Shown piece by piece: positions 34,273 through 42,767 of a stretch of DNA of 64,000 bases. Where the stretch lies: contig CAWDNZ010000005.1 of assembly GCA_963803845.1 (NCBI GenBank), positions 2,108,001 to 2,172,000 on the forward strand. Reading direction: 5' to 3'. The stretch's first letter is position 1; every line of letters starts with the position of its first letter. The translations under genes were made by a program, and so were the position numbers. A model generated the notes under the pieces. The model was given only the letters and a program-made list of their open reading frames with translations, was not told the DNA's origin and made no database searches. Source of the DNA: JABDIY01 sp963803845 (GTDB lineage: Bacteria; Actinomycetota; Acidimicrobiia; Acidimicrobiales; SZUA-35).

Positions 34273-35594
34273 ACCCACAACCAAAGAGCTCAAATGCCGC
34301 CGAGGTCAACTTCGACGGCTTGGTGGGTCCCACGCACAACTACGCCGGGCTCTCACTGGGAAACCGGGCCTCGATGGGCAATGCCGGAGCCATGTCCAGC
34401 CCGCGACGAGCCGCTCTGCAGGGGCTGGCGAAAATGCGTTCGCTGATGGATTTGGGCATCCGCCAGGCTGTGATCCCGCCCCAGGTCCGGCCCGATCCGG
34501 AGATTCTGGCTTCGTTGGGATTCAGTGCAACAGCGTCGCTTCGCGACGTTGCTGACATGCAGCCGTCGCTGGTGCCGTTCCTCATGTCGGCATCGCCGAT
34601 GTGGGCGGCCAATGCGGCAACGGTGTCCCCTTCAGCCGACACCGCCGATGGCCGTGTGCATTTCACGCCCGCCAATCTGAGCTCCACAACGCACCGGTCC
34701 TTCGAGTGCAATCAGACATTCCACATCCTCCGATCGATCTTCGCATCCGAAGAGCATTTCTGCGTTCATCGCCCGCTCCCCGGCGCAGCCGCCTTCGCCG
34801 ACGAGGGTGCCGCCAACCACGGCCGGTTCACCGCCGCTCACCACAAACAGGGAACCCACCTTTTTGTGTACGGGCGCGACGCCGAGGACCCCGTGCTCTC
34901 CACCGGCTTCCCCCGCCGTCAAAGCCGACTGGCCGGCGAACTCATCAGCACTAGCCACGGTCTGAACAAAGACCGGGTCATCTTCGCCCGGCAGTCCGCT
35001 CGCGCCATCGACGCTGGGGCATTCCACAACGACGTTGTCTCGGTAGTAAACCAGCATGTCCTCTTCACCCATGAACACGCTTTCGATGAGCCAGAGGTGC
35101 TCTATGGCCAATTGGGCGATGCGCTCGTAGTCCAGGTGAGTGAAAAGGCAGTTCCGCTCGCCGACGCAATTTCGTCCTACCTATTCAATTCCCAGCTTGT
35201 GACGTTGGGCAACGGCACCATGATGTTGATCGCCCCCAGCAACGTCTTGACCACGGAGTCCACTGCCGCCTATCTGGACGCCGCCGTGATAGACCCGACC
35301 AACCCAATCGCCGGCGTTCGAACCTTCGATCTGCAGGAGAGCATGCAAAACGGGGGTGGGCCGGCCTGCCTTCGCCTGCGAGTTGTTCTTACCGATGCCG
35401 AACAGGACGCGCTGAGCGGAAGGGTTCTCGCCGACGACACATTGCTCGTTGAATTGGAGCGATGGGTGCGGGAGCACTACAGGGACGAACTGGCCCCCGC
35501 CGACTTGGCTGATCCGGCGCTCGCCCGCGAAGCATCCTCGGCCCTCCAGGAGCTGGCGGCAGTCCTGGAGCTCCCCCACCTCTATTTGCCGTGA
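34269..35594 (+). CDS. astB: N-succinylarginine dihydrolase
   Basis: A 441-residue AstB of the guanidino-modifying fold. It opens with EVNFDGLVGPTHNYAGLSLGN, has the NLSSTTHRSFE stretch, a FHNDVVSVVNQHVLF block with the catalytic His, and the nucleophile at about Cys367 in NGGGPACLRLRV. It converts succinylarginine to succinylornithine with release of two ammonia and CO2. It overlaps astD by four bases and is the last gene of the unit. A succinylornithine transaminase (AstC) is not next to it. Confidence 0.9.
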   Translation: MNPQPKSSNAAEVNFDGLVGPTHNYAGLSLGNRASMGNAGAMSSPRRAALQGLAKMRSLMDLGIRQAVIPPQVRPDPEILASLGFSATASLRDVADMQPSLVPFLMSASPMWAANAATVSPSADTADGRVHFTPANLSSTTHRSFECNQTFHILRSIFASEEHFCVHRPLPGAAAFADEGAANHGRFTAAHHKQGTHLFVYGRDAEDPVLSTGFPRRQSRLAGELISTSHGLNKDRVIFARQSARAIDAGAFHNDVVSVVNQHVLFTHEHAFDEPEVLYGQLGDALVVQVSEKAVPLADAISSYLFNSQLVTLGNGTMMLIAPSNVLTTESTAAYLDAAVIDPTNPIAGVRTFDLQESMQNGGGPACLRLRVVLTDAEQDALSGRVLADDTLLVELERWVREHYRDELAPADLADPALAREASSALQELAAVLELPHLYLP

Positions 35595-35691
35595 GCACAC
35601 ATGCCCTGTCAGCATTTTCTCATCTCCAATCTTGGCTGGTGAGCGGTAACGTTCAACCAGGCATACCTTTGGTCGAGGGAATCGAAAACCA

Positions 35692-35823
35692 ATGACAACA
35701 ACGCAACTCATCATCCTCATCGCAATAGCAGTAGCCCTGGTCATCGTGGCCCTGCTCACGTTCCGAATCCGCCGCCGCAAGGGGTCGGTGATGGCCACAT
35801 CCTCCAAGTTCAGAAGGAACTGA
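35692..35823 (+). CDS. small single-pass membrane protein (43 residues)
   Basis: A short gene starting MTTTQLIILIAIAVALVIVA, which is one hydrophobic helix (about 5-24), followed by a basic tail with RIRRRKG and SSKFRRN. Its stop lies one base before the start of the PRC-barrel gene, so it is probably the first gene of that unit. The positive cytoplasmic tail and acidic PRC-barrel partners might interact. No family is recognised. Confidence 0.6.
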   Translation: MTTTQLIILIAIAVALVIVALLTFRIRRRKGSVMATSSKFRRN

Positions 35824-35824
35824 C

Positions 35825-36394
35825 ATGGCTGTAAAAGCATTGATGCGAGCCGGTGACGTTCCCGGACTCCCGGTTGTTTGCATCGACTCCGGTGAAGACG
35901 TAGCCGAAATCCGCGACGTGATCTATGACGGCGCCGAGCACAAACTCCATGGCTTCACGCTCAACAAACGCGGGCTCCTCGCCGGTCGCCTGAAGCAGGT
36001 ACTCCTTATTGAGAATTGCACGGCAATCGGCGCCGACGCCGTGATGATCAACACTCTCGGCGACCTCACTGCCCAGGAGGAAGCCGGAGACGTCGTGTCG
36101 CCGAAAAACGCTGTCCATGTGATCGGCAACAGGGTGATGAGCGCTAACGGTTCCGATCTTGGCGAAATCATCGGCGTCGTCATCGAGACCGACGGCGAGC
36201 CCAGTGCCGTGGGATACGAGGTCAAGAAAGCCGACAGCAAAGAAACCCGCTTCATTCCGATCACGGAGCAGATGACGATCTCGGGCGAGAACCTTCTCGT
36301 TCCCGCCGAGCTGGAACCGTTCATCACCAACGATCTGGCCGGGTTTGGCGCCTCGGTCTCCACCTACCGCGCCGGTCAACTCCGAGGAGAGTAG
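35825..36394 (+). CDS. PRC-barrel domain protein (two copies)
   Basis: A 189-residue soluble protein with two PRC-barrel-like halves. The first has GDVPGLPVVCIDSGEDVAEIRDVIYD and LHGFTLNKRG; the second VIGNRVMSANGSDLGEIIGVVIETDGEPSAVGYEV. PRC barrels act in RNA processing, photosynthetic complexes and envelope stress. It follows the small membrane protein by one base with an AAGGA ribosome site, and is followed directly by a second PRC-barrel gene. The partner is unknown. Confidence 0.75.
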   Translation: MAVKALMRAGDVPGLPVVCIDSGEDVAEIRDVIYDGAEHKLHGFTLNKRGLLAGRLKQVLLIENCTAIGADAVMINTLGDLTAQEEAGDVVSPKNAVHVIGNRVMSANGSDLGEIIGVVIETDGEPSAVGYEVKKADSKETRFIPITEQMTISGENLLVPAELEPFITNDLAGFGASVSTYRAGQLRGE

Positions 36395-36396
36395 TT

Positions 36397-36849
36397 GTGA
36401 GCCAATCATTTCGAGCCGCTGAAGGCCGCAAGGTGATCGCCAAGACCACCGCAGAAGAGATTGGCAAGGTGAAGAGTTTCGTGGTCGACACCACGGCCAG
36501 CCGCGTGACCGCACTCCAGATCGGCGGCCGGGGAGGGAGCGCCGAGTTGGTCGACTGGGCAAACGTGAACGCCTTTGGCGATGACGCCGTCATCGTGGAA
36601 CGAGCCGATGTGGCCCGAGCTCCCGACGAACGTGAGAAAGACGCCGTGAAGGGCGACATTCGAGCCCGTGGCACCAAGGTGCTCACCACGACAGGGTACG
36701 ACGTTGGCAAGGTGCACGACGTGATGTTCGACGGCGCCACCGGCGAGATCGTCGGAATGATGGTGGGGAAGAAAACCCTGGTCCCCGCCGATCGCATGCG
36801 GTCCCTTGGCAGCTACGCCTTGGTCATCGATGCGCCAACCGAGGCCTGA
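36397..36849 (+). CDS. PRC-barrel domain protein
   Basis: A 150-residue relative of the preceding protein. Two barrel-like halves: GRKVIAKTTAEEIGKVKSFVVDT near the N-terminus and GTKVLTTTGYDVGKVHDVMFD near residue 100. GTG at 36397 is preceded by GGAGAG and lies two bases after the previous stop. The two barrel proteins together with the small membrane protein form a compact unit. Confidence 0.72.
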   Translation: MSQSFRAAEGRKVIAKTTAEEIGKVKSFVVDTTASRVTALQIGGRGGSAELVDWANVNAFGDDAVIVERADVARAPDEREKDAVKGDIRARGTKVLTTTGYDVGKVHDVMFDGATGEIVGMMVGKKTLVPADRMRSLGSYALVIDAPTEA

Positions 36850-36883
36850 ACCACCGACCGCTCGCCGAAGAAACCCGGATCAT

Positions 36884-37249
36884 TCATCCCCCGATTCGAT
36901 CTACGAGCAGATAGAGCCCCAACACCAGTGATATTGCGCTGAACCCCAGCGTGCCGAGACCCACGAGCCGGGCGAGACCAACCTGGGGTACCGCGCTGAT
37001 CGGCGTTGCCGGGTTGTGGAGATCATCATCGTGCCGCCCCGCCCACGCCAGCAGGAGACCGCCGGCGAAGGTTTGCAGCACGCCGGCGAACCCCAGGGTG
37101 AAGTGAACGTCTTGTCCGGCGTACCGAGCCAGCACCACACCGGCCACCATCATGGCTATCGCCGTGCGTTCCCACGCCAAACTGGTTCGTTCGTGTTGAA
37201 GACCACCACCAACGCTGTTGACGGGTCGAGGGCCCGGGGCATCGTTCAT
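36884..37249 (-). CDS. DUF202 membrane protein
   Basis: A 121-residue protein with three predicted helices and the DUF202 hallmark LQHERTSLAWERTAIAM near residue 17. DUF202 proteins are small membrane proteins of unknown role; the domain is also found fused in VTC polyphosphate complexes in fungi. It is four bases downstream of a second DUF202 gene, and the two may form a heteromer. Confidence 0.78.
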   Translation of the reverse strand: MNDAPGPRPVNSVGGGLQHERTSLAWERTAIAMMVAGVVLARYAGQDVHFTLGFAGVLQTFAGGLLLAWAGRHDDDLHNPATPISAVPQVGLARLVGLGTLGFSAISLVLGLYLLVDRIGG

Positions 37250-37253
37250 GACG

Positions 37254-37610
37254 TTAGGCGCTGTCGATCACGAAAAGGGCGGCCGCCACAAGCGCCACGA
37301 GAGCGGTACCCAAGGCCATGAGTTGGGGCAGGCGAGATGGCGGCAACGGTTGGGCCAGACGCATCGCCGCTTCGTTCAGTGCCCACCGGCGATAGGACGT
37401 TGCCGCGGTGGCGAAACTGAGCACCAACAGCAGGACCCCCAGAAATTCTGAACCGAAAAAGTCGGGGAGGAGACTGACCGCACCCAAACCTCCGGCCGTG
37501 AGGGCCAGCGAGGTTCGCACCCAGGCCAGGAAGGTTCGTTCGTTGGCCAACGTGAACCGATAGTCCGGCTCTTGGCCGACACTGCGTGGATCGCCCGGAA
37601 GAAATTTCAC
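37254..37610 (-). CDS. DUF202 (YidH-like) membrane protein
   Basis: A 118-residue protein with three helices and the family motif LANERTFLAWVRTSLAL at about 22-38. It has the same size and layout as the neighbouring DUF202 protein but low identity to it, as for the YidG/YidH pair of enterobacteria. The gene pair diverges from an aldehyde dehydrogenase gene across a region with repeated motifs. Confidence 0.8.
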   Translation of the reverse strand: MKFLPGDPRSVGQEPDYRFTLANERTFLAWVRTSLALTAGGLGAVSLLPDFFGSEFLGVLLLVLSFATAATSYRRWALNEAAMRLAQPLPPSRLPQLMALGTALVALVAAALFVIDSA

Positions 37611-37638
37611 CCCGCCACCTTATGACCACATTCCCCCC

Positions 37639-37716
37639 GAAATTCCTGTGGATACCCACACTTCTTGTGGTTGGGAACAGGAATTTCAGCCCTTTGTGGT
37701 TCTGAACAGGAATTTC
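37639..37716. repeat. three copies of a GAACAGGAATTTC-type motif
   Basis: Two direct copies of a 23-base motif, TTGTGGTT-N2-GAACAGGAATTTC with first N2 GG and second CT, lie at 37665-37687 and 37694-37716, period 29 bases. A third, looser copy is inverted at 37639-37661 (17 of 23 identical, including CACAGGAATTTC). They fill the 169-base region between the DUF202 pair and the aldehyde dehydrogenase and look like binding sites of a regulator. Confidence 0.6.
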
Positions 37717-37779
37717 TAAATCAGAGTGGCGAAGCTAGCCTTAAGGCGAGAAGACACACCCCGCAACGGAGAAAAGAAC

Positions 37780-39219
37780 ATGGCTGAGAACACAGATTTC
37801 TACATCGACGGCGCGTGGGTTACCCCCAGCGGCTCGGAAACCCTGGACGTCATCAATCCGGCCACCGAACAGGTCTTCACGCAGATCTCGATCGGCACCG
37901 CCGACCATGTGGACCAGGCCGCCAAGGCCGCCCGTAAGGCGTTCCCGGGGTGGAGCATGACCACGCCCGAACAGCGGCGAGACTACCTCACCGCACTGAC
38001 CGAGGTGTACATCCGGCGCAGCGATGAAATGGCAAAAGCGATCTCCAGCGAGATGGGCGCACCGATGTCTCTCTCTTCTCGGGCCCAGACCGGTGCCGGC
38101 CTTGGGCACCTCAAGGCATTCATTGCGTCGATGGACGAAATCCAGTGGGTGGAGACACCGAACTCAGATGCCCCCGAGCACCAGTTGATCCGTGAGCCGA
38201 TCGGTGTTGCGGCGCTCATCACCCCGTGGAACTGGCCAATGAATCAGGTGGTGTTGAAGGTCGGTGCCGCCCTCGCGGCCGGGTGCACGATGGTCCTGAA
38301 GCCGTCGGAAATCGCTCCCGTGTCCTCCATGCTCTTCGCCGAGTTCGTTGATGAAGCCGGTATTCCGGCCGGCGTATTCAACCTCGTGAACGGCGATGGT
38401 GTCACCACCGGGTCGGCGCTGACAGCCCATCCCGAGATCGATGTGATCTCCTTCACCGGCTCCACCCGCGCTGGTCGCCTCATCTCTCAAGCCGGGGCGG
38501 AGAACATCACCCGGGTTTCGCTGGAACTGGGTGGCAAGTCACCCAACCTGGTCTTCGCCGACGCCGATCTGCCGAAGGCCATCAAACAGGGTGTCGCCTT
38601 GGTGATGATGAACACCGGTCAGTCCTGCAATGCTCCCACCCGCATGCTCGTTGAGCGAAGCGTGTACGACGAAGCGGTCAAGCTGGCCGCCGAGGCTTCG
38701 GATGCCACTTCGGTTGGGGACCCCGCCGAGGAAGGGCGTCACATCGGTCCCCTGTCCTCATCGGTGCAGTATGAAAAGGTGCAGGCGTTGATCCAGCAGG
38801 GCGTGGACGAGGGTGCCCGACTGGTGAGCGGCGGCCCAGGCAAACCCGAAGGTTTGGAGACCGGCTACTACGCCCGGCCCACGGTGTTTGCCGATGTGAA
38901 CAACCAAATGGTCGTTGCTCGCGAAGAGATCTTCGGCCCGGTGCTGGTCATGATTCCTTTCGACTCCGAAGAGGAAGCGATCGAGATCGCCAACGACACC
39001 CCGTACGGACTGGCCGCCTATCTCCAGACCGGCGACCCCGAGCGCGCCCGTCGGGTAAGTCGACAGCTGCGGGCCGGCATGGTGCAACTCAACGGCGCCA
39101 ACCGTGCTCCCGGTTCACCGTTCGGTGGCTACAAACAATCCGGGAACGGTCGCGAGGGCGGACCCCTGGGAATTGAAGAGTTCCTTGAGGTCAAGTCGGT
39201 GTCGGGAATGCCCGTGTAG
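37780..39219 (+). CDS. aldehyde dehydrogenase family protein
   Basis: A 479-residue NAD-dependent aldehyde dehydrogenase. It has TPWNWPMNQVVLKVGAALAAG, the Glu of LELGGKSPNLV and the catalytic Cys in NTGQSCNAPTRM; the ending GREGGPLGIEEFLEVKSV is typical. The substrate range is not readable; it resembles general ALDHs acting on short aliphatic or betaine-type aldehydes. AGAAAAG upstream supports the ATG at 37780. Three repeat motifs lie upstream and a hairpin downstream, so it is probably transcribed alone and regulated. Confidence 0.82.
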   Translation: MAENTDFYIDGAWVTPSGSETLDVINPATEQVFTQISIGTADHVDQAAKAARKAFPGWSMTTPEQRRDYLTALTEVYIRRSDEMAKAISSEMGAPMSLSSRAQTGAGLGHLKAFIASMDEIQWVETPNSDAPEHQLIREPIGVAALITPWNWPMNQVVLKVGAALAAGCTMVLKPSEIAPVSSMLFAEFVDEAGIPAGVFNLVNGDGVTTGSALTAHPEIDVISFTGSTRAGRLISQAGAENITRVSLELGGKSPNLVFADADLPKAIKQGVALVMMNTGQSCNAPTRMLVERSVYDEAVKLAAEASDATSVGDPAEEGRHIGPLSSSVQYEKVQALIQQGVDEGARLVSGGPGKPEGLETGYYARPTVFADVNNQMVVAREEIFGPVLVMIPFDSEEEAIEIANDTPYGLAAYLQTGDPERARRVSRQLRAGMVQLNGANRAPGSPFGGYKQSGNGREGGPLGIEEFLEVKSVSGMPV

Positions 39220-39239
39220 CCAGGAAGCTCCAACCCTGG

Positions 39240-39263
39240 CCAGCTGAACAGGAATTCAGCTGG
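39240..39263. terminator. hairpin downstream of the aldehyde dehydrogenase
   Basis: CCAGCTGAA and TTCAGCTGG form a perfect 9-bp stem with a CAGGAA loop. The loop and stem contain GAACAGGAATTC, similar to the motif copies upstream of the gene, so besides termination it could be a further protein-binding site. Confidence 0.5.
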
Positions 39264-39339
39264 TCAGAAATGATTCAGGGCTCGCCTTCATAGTTCGTTG
39301 TGTGCAGATCGCACACTCCCCCTCCCCAAGGAACGAACC

Positions 39340-39972
39340 ATGAACAGCAACCAGAACACCGAAACTCCCACCACCAAAAAGCGCCGGACACTCCCGTTCG
39401 CCTTGGCCGGGGCTGGCCTCGCAATGACCGGACTGGCGTTCGCTCCAGCGATTGCCTCGGCCCAAACCGACGAGACCACACCTGAGTCGACGATCCAAGA
39501 GACTGCCCCCTCGTTCGAGAACTTCCTCGCCCCACTGGTGGAGGATGGCACGATCACTCAGGATCAGGCCGACTCGATCGCCGAGAGTTTGGCGGAGCGG
39601 GGCTTTGGCCGAGGCCATCACCGCCACGGTTTCCGGGCCGGTGAATCCGACGTCGTGACCGAACTTCTGGGCCTCACAGAAGCCGAGATCCGGACCGAGA
39701 TTCAGGCCGGCAGCACGTTGGCCGAGGTCGCAGAAGCGAACGGCGTTGCCACCCAAACCCTGATCGATGCCCTTGTCACCGAACACCAGGAACATCTGGA
39801 CCAGGCGGTGACCGACGGTCGTCTGACCGAAGAGGAAGCCGCTGAGCGTTCTGCTGACCTTGAAGAGCGGGTGACGGCTCGGGTGAACGGTGAGTTCGAG
39901 GGCCGTGGCGGACCGGGCCACGGACGCCGGGGCTTCGGCCCAGCAGCCGCTGCTGACACCGTCGACGCATAA
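39340..39972 (+). CDS. secreted acidic protein with SAxLA-type helical repeats
   Basis: A 210-residue exported protein. A signal peptide (basic KKRR start, hydrophobic core, ending AIASAQ) precedes an acidic helical region with two related modules: ENFLAPLVEDGTITQDQADSIAESL, and a central LGLTEAEIRTEIQAGSTLAEVAEANGVATQTLIDAL. The latter is common in secreted actinobacterial proteins of unknown function. A His/Gly/Arg-rich segment (RGFGRGHHRHGF) and a C-terminal GRGGPGHGRRGFGP could bind metals. AAGGAACG precedes the ATG. Confidence 0.72.
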   Translation: MNSNQNTETPTTKKRRTLPFALAGAGLAMTGLAFAPAIASAQTDETTPESTIQETAPSFENFLAPLVEDGTITQDQADSIAESLAERGFGRGHHRHGFRAGESDVVTELLGLTEAEIRTEIQAGSTLAEVAEANGVATQTLIDALVTEHQEHLDQAVTDGRLTEEEAAERSADLEERVTARVNGEFEGRGGPGHGRRGFGPAAAADTVDA

Positions 39973-40001
39973 CAGACCTCTCTAGGTTTCTCCCCGCCTC
40001 T

Positions 40002-40050
40002 GGGCCGGCCGAAGCACAGCACCTTTCAGTGCTGGGCCGGCCGGCTCTTT
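40002..40050 (+). terminator. strong GC-rich terminator
   Basis: GGGCCGGCCGAAGCAC pairs with GTGCTGGGCCGGCC around an 11-base loop and is followed by GGCTCTTT. It would stop transcription of the secreted protein gene. Confidence 0.7.
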
Positions 40051-40159
40051 GGTGTTCCTCACCGGGAGCTGAGGAGTCCAGCCAGCATGCTGCGCTCGTC
40101 GAAACGGATGCTGAGCGACCCAGCTCGAGCCCGGCCGGAAATCTCATCGACAAAGCCAA

Positions 40160-40897
40160 TCAGGGAGTACGCCTCGGGAGGGTTGCTGCGCCGGCCGCCA
40201 ATGCCACCGCCCCCATCGCGAGGGTGATGGCGAGATCGCCAAAGAGGCCGGCTCCGGGGTTCGCCTGGTCGCCAACGGCCCGAAGCGCGTCGTAGGCATA
40301 GGTCAAGGGCATGACCACCGACGCCAGTTCCAACGGTCGGGCCATAGCGCTACGGGGAACGAGCAGGCCACACAGCATGAACTGAGGAAGGATGAACGCG
40401 GGCATGAACTGGATCGCTTGGAACTCGGTGTGGGCGAAAGCGCTGAAGAATAGACCCAGGGACATGCCGAGCAGAGCGTTCGCAACGGCCACGATCACGG
40501 CCAACCAGATCGGCCCGGCCACCTGAAGATCCAGTATGAGCGTGGCCACGGCCAGCACCGTGCTGGCCTGAACGACCGCCAAGGCGCCAAAGGCGGCCGC
40601 ATAACCCAGGAGGAGACCCAGCTTGGCGGTTGGCATGCTCATCAACCGTTCCAAAGTTCCCGTGCGGCGCTCCCGCAACATCGCGATCGACGCCACGAGA
40701 AACATGGAGACCAGTGGAAAGATACCGACCAGCGGCAGCCCGGCGCGTTGGAAGACTTCCGGGCGACCGTCGAAGGCATACCGCACCAGGATGAGCAGCA
40801 GATTGGGCACGCCGACCAGCAGCATCACCGTGCGCCGATCGTGACGAAGTTGTCTGAGCACCCGCTTGGCCGTGGAGCGCGCTGTTGTCCAGATCAC
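40160..40897 (-). CDS. ABC-2 type transporter permease
   Basis: A 245-residue membrane protein with six helices. It has the ABC-2 permease pattern: RERRTGTLERLMSMP between the second and third helix, and FMPAFILPQFMLCGLLVPRSAMARPLELASVVMPLTYAYDALR near the C-terminus. Together with the ATPase encoded upstream (four-base GTGA overlap) it forms an exporter, of the drug-resistance or daunorubicin type. Substrate unknown. Confidence 0.82.
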   Translation of the reverse strand: MIWTTARSTAKRVLRQLRHDRRTVMLLVGVPNLLLILVRYAFDGRPEVFQRAGLPLVGIFPLVSMFLVASIAMLRERRTGTLERLMSMPTAKLGLLLGYAAAFGALAVVQASTVLAVATLILDLQVAGPIWLAVIVAVANALLGMSLGLFFSAFAHTEFQAIQFMPAFILPQFMLCGLLVPRSAMARPLELASVVMPLTYAYDALRAVGDQANPGAGLFGDLAITLAMGAVALAAGAATLPRRTP

Positions 40898-41640
40898 GTG
40901 GGGTCACCCCTCTCCTCGATGAGGGTCAAGAACGCCTGTTCCACTGTGTGTGACGAGGTGGACTCCATCAGCTGTCCCGGGGAACCTTCGGCCAGGAGGC
41001 GGCCGTCGCGCATGAGCAGCAATGATTCGCAACGCGCCGCTTCGTCCATTACGTGGCTGGAGACCAGCAAAGTGGTTCCGGCCCCCGCCAGATCAGAGAA
41101 CAACTCCCACAGCTCGCGACGCAACACCGGGTCCAGCCCAACCGTTGGCTCATCCAAGATCAAGAGCCTCGGTTCGTTCAGCAGCGCACTGGCCAGAGAC
41201 AACCGGGCTCGCTGTCCTCCCGAGAGCCGGTCGACCCGCTGGTTCCTGAACGGTGTCAGCTGCACGGTCTCCAACAATGAACGGCTCTGATCGACTTGGA
41301 CGTCGAGCAACTCCGCGAAGTACTCCATGTTCTCCTGCACGGTGAGATCCTCATAGAGCGACACATCCTGGGATCGGTAGCCGACCAGTGACCGCAGGTG
41401 AGGGTCCCCTGCGGGGTGACCAAAGACGGTGATGGCACCCGTGATCTGAGCCTGCACACCAACGATGCCCCGCATCACGGTGGACTTTCCGCAACCGCTG
41501 GGTCCCAATAACCCCACGACGGAGCCGACCGGCACCGTAGTGGTGAAGTCGGTGACCACCTGACGTTCGCCCCTGGTGATACTGACGCGATCCAGCTGGA
41601 TTGCTACCGACGATGCGGGTATTGCGGTTAACGCTGACAC
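40894..41640 (-). CDS. ABC-2 exporter ATP-binding protein
   Basis: A 248-residue ATPase with Walker A GPSGCGKST, signature LSGGQRARLSLA, Walker B LLILDEPTVGLD and the H-loop VSSHVMDEA, as in DrrA-type exporters. The start is set at a GTG at 41640 because the fold begins right after; the frame is open upstream to 41778. It is coupled to the permease gene by overlap. Confidence 0.8.
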   Translation of the reverse strand: MSALTAIPASSVAIQLDRVSITRGERQVVTDFTTTVPVGSVVGLLGPSGCGKSTVMRGIVGVQAQITGAITVFGHPAGDPHLRSLVGYRSQDVSLYEDLTVQENMEYFAELLDVQVDQSRSLLETVQLTPFRNQRVDRLSGGQRARLSLASALLNEPRLLILDEPTVGLDPVLRRELWELFSDLAGAGTTLLVSSHVMDEAARCESLLLMRDGRLLAEGSPGQLMESTSSHTVEQAFLTLIEERGDPT

Positions 41641-41808
41641 AGCGCCCAGCGGCCGAGCCGCAATGCAATGAACTCCATGTAGACAGTTTGGCCTGTGATC
41701 GCTAGCGCCCGCAGGGTATTCGGTCCCTACCGCTGTCTGCCCTGGCAGCGAAACAGTGCAAACTAGGATTCGGACCACTAGTGAAGCTATGGAAGCGTGG
41801 AAAAACGA

Positions 41809-42414
41809 ATGGATAGTTCATCAGCCCGTGACGCATGGAACGACCGCTACTCGGCGAGCGACTACGTGTGGACGATCAAGGTCAACCAGTTCGTCGAACG
41901 CCATCTTGCCGACCTCGAGCCTGGCGAGGCAATCGACCTCGGCGCTGGCGAAGGACGCAACGCTGTGTGGCTGGCACAGAAGGGGTGGACGGTCACCGCC
42001 GTCGACTTCTCCACCGTGGGGCTGGAAAAGGGCCGGCAGCTGGCGCAGGACCACAACGTGACCGTCGACTTTGTCGAAGGCGACGCCACCACCTGGCAGC
42101 CTGACGGAACAGTGGATCTGGTGGTCCTGTCCTACCTCCAGCTCGACCCCGACGGCCGGCAGGCGGTGCTGACCCACACCAAGACCTGGCTTCGACCCGG
42201 GGGCACCCTCTTCGTGATCGCCCACGACCAAACCAACGTGGCTCACGGCTACGGCGGACCGCCATCAACGGAGGTCTGCTACAGCGTGGAAGAAACGGTC
42301 GCCGCACTCGATGGACTGGAGATTTCTCTTGCGGAGGTGGCCGAAAGGATCGTCGCGACCGACGATGGAGAACAGGTGGCCTTGGACACACTGGTCATTG
42401 CCACACAACCGTGA
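41809..42414 (+). CDS. class I SAM-dependent methyltransferase
   Basis: About 201 residues in a Rossmann-type methyltransferase fold. Motif I reads AIDLGAGEGRNAVWLA, motif II TAVDFS, then FVEGDATTW and LVVLSYLQLDPDGR; the WNDRYSASDYVW opening is typical of TehB-like tellurite/thiol methyltransferases. Small-molecule S- or Se/Te-methylation is suggested. A GTG four codons upstream is an alternative start. Confidence 0.75.
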   Translation: MDSSSARDAWNDRYSASDYVWTIKVNQFVERHLADLEPGEAIDLGAGEGRNAVWLAQKGWTVTAVDFSTVGLEKGRQLAQDHNVTVDFVEGDATTWQPDGTVDLVVLSYLQLDPDGRQAVLTHTKTWLRPGGTLFVIAHDQTNVAHGYGGPPSTEVCYSVEETVAALDGLEISLAEVAERIVATDDGEQVALDTLVIATQP

Positions 42415-42520
42415 ACCAATGCGGTACTGACCAAAGACTCTGCCCCCGAGCGGCAGCACCATCCAGACTCGGGCAAGAGCGAACGAAGCGCGCCGCCAAC
42501 GATCCAACCGGGAAGCCACA

Positions 42521-42739
42521 ATGAAATTGATCGACATCGAACAGAAGCGACAACTCCAACGAGAAGAGGCGGCGCACTGGCTGAGAACGCTGGCCGACGA
42601 TCTAGCTCGGCACAATGACCTGGAGTTCGAACGAGACGGGCTGCCCTACAAGGTGGTCGTACCGGACGAGATCACCATGGAAATGGAACTGGAAATCGGC
42701 GACAAAGGCACCAGTCTCGAGATCGAGCTGTCGTGGTGA
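42521..42739 (+). CDS. amphi-Trp domain protein
   Basis: A 72-residue protein with the short amphi-Trp fold: REEAAHWLRTLADDLA helix, and DGLPYKVVVPDEITMEMELEIG strands ending IELSW. The family occurs alone in prokaryotes and its function is not known. It precedes the thioredoxin gene by 28 bases. Confidence 0.75.
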   Translation: MKLIDIEQKRQLQREEAAHWLRTLADDLARHNDLEFERDGLPYKVVVPDEITMEMELEIGDKGTSLEIELSW

Positions 42740-42767
42740 CCAGCCGCTCAGAAAGCAGGTGTTGACC

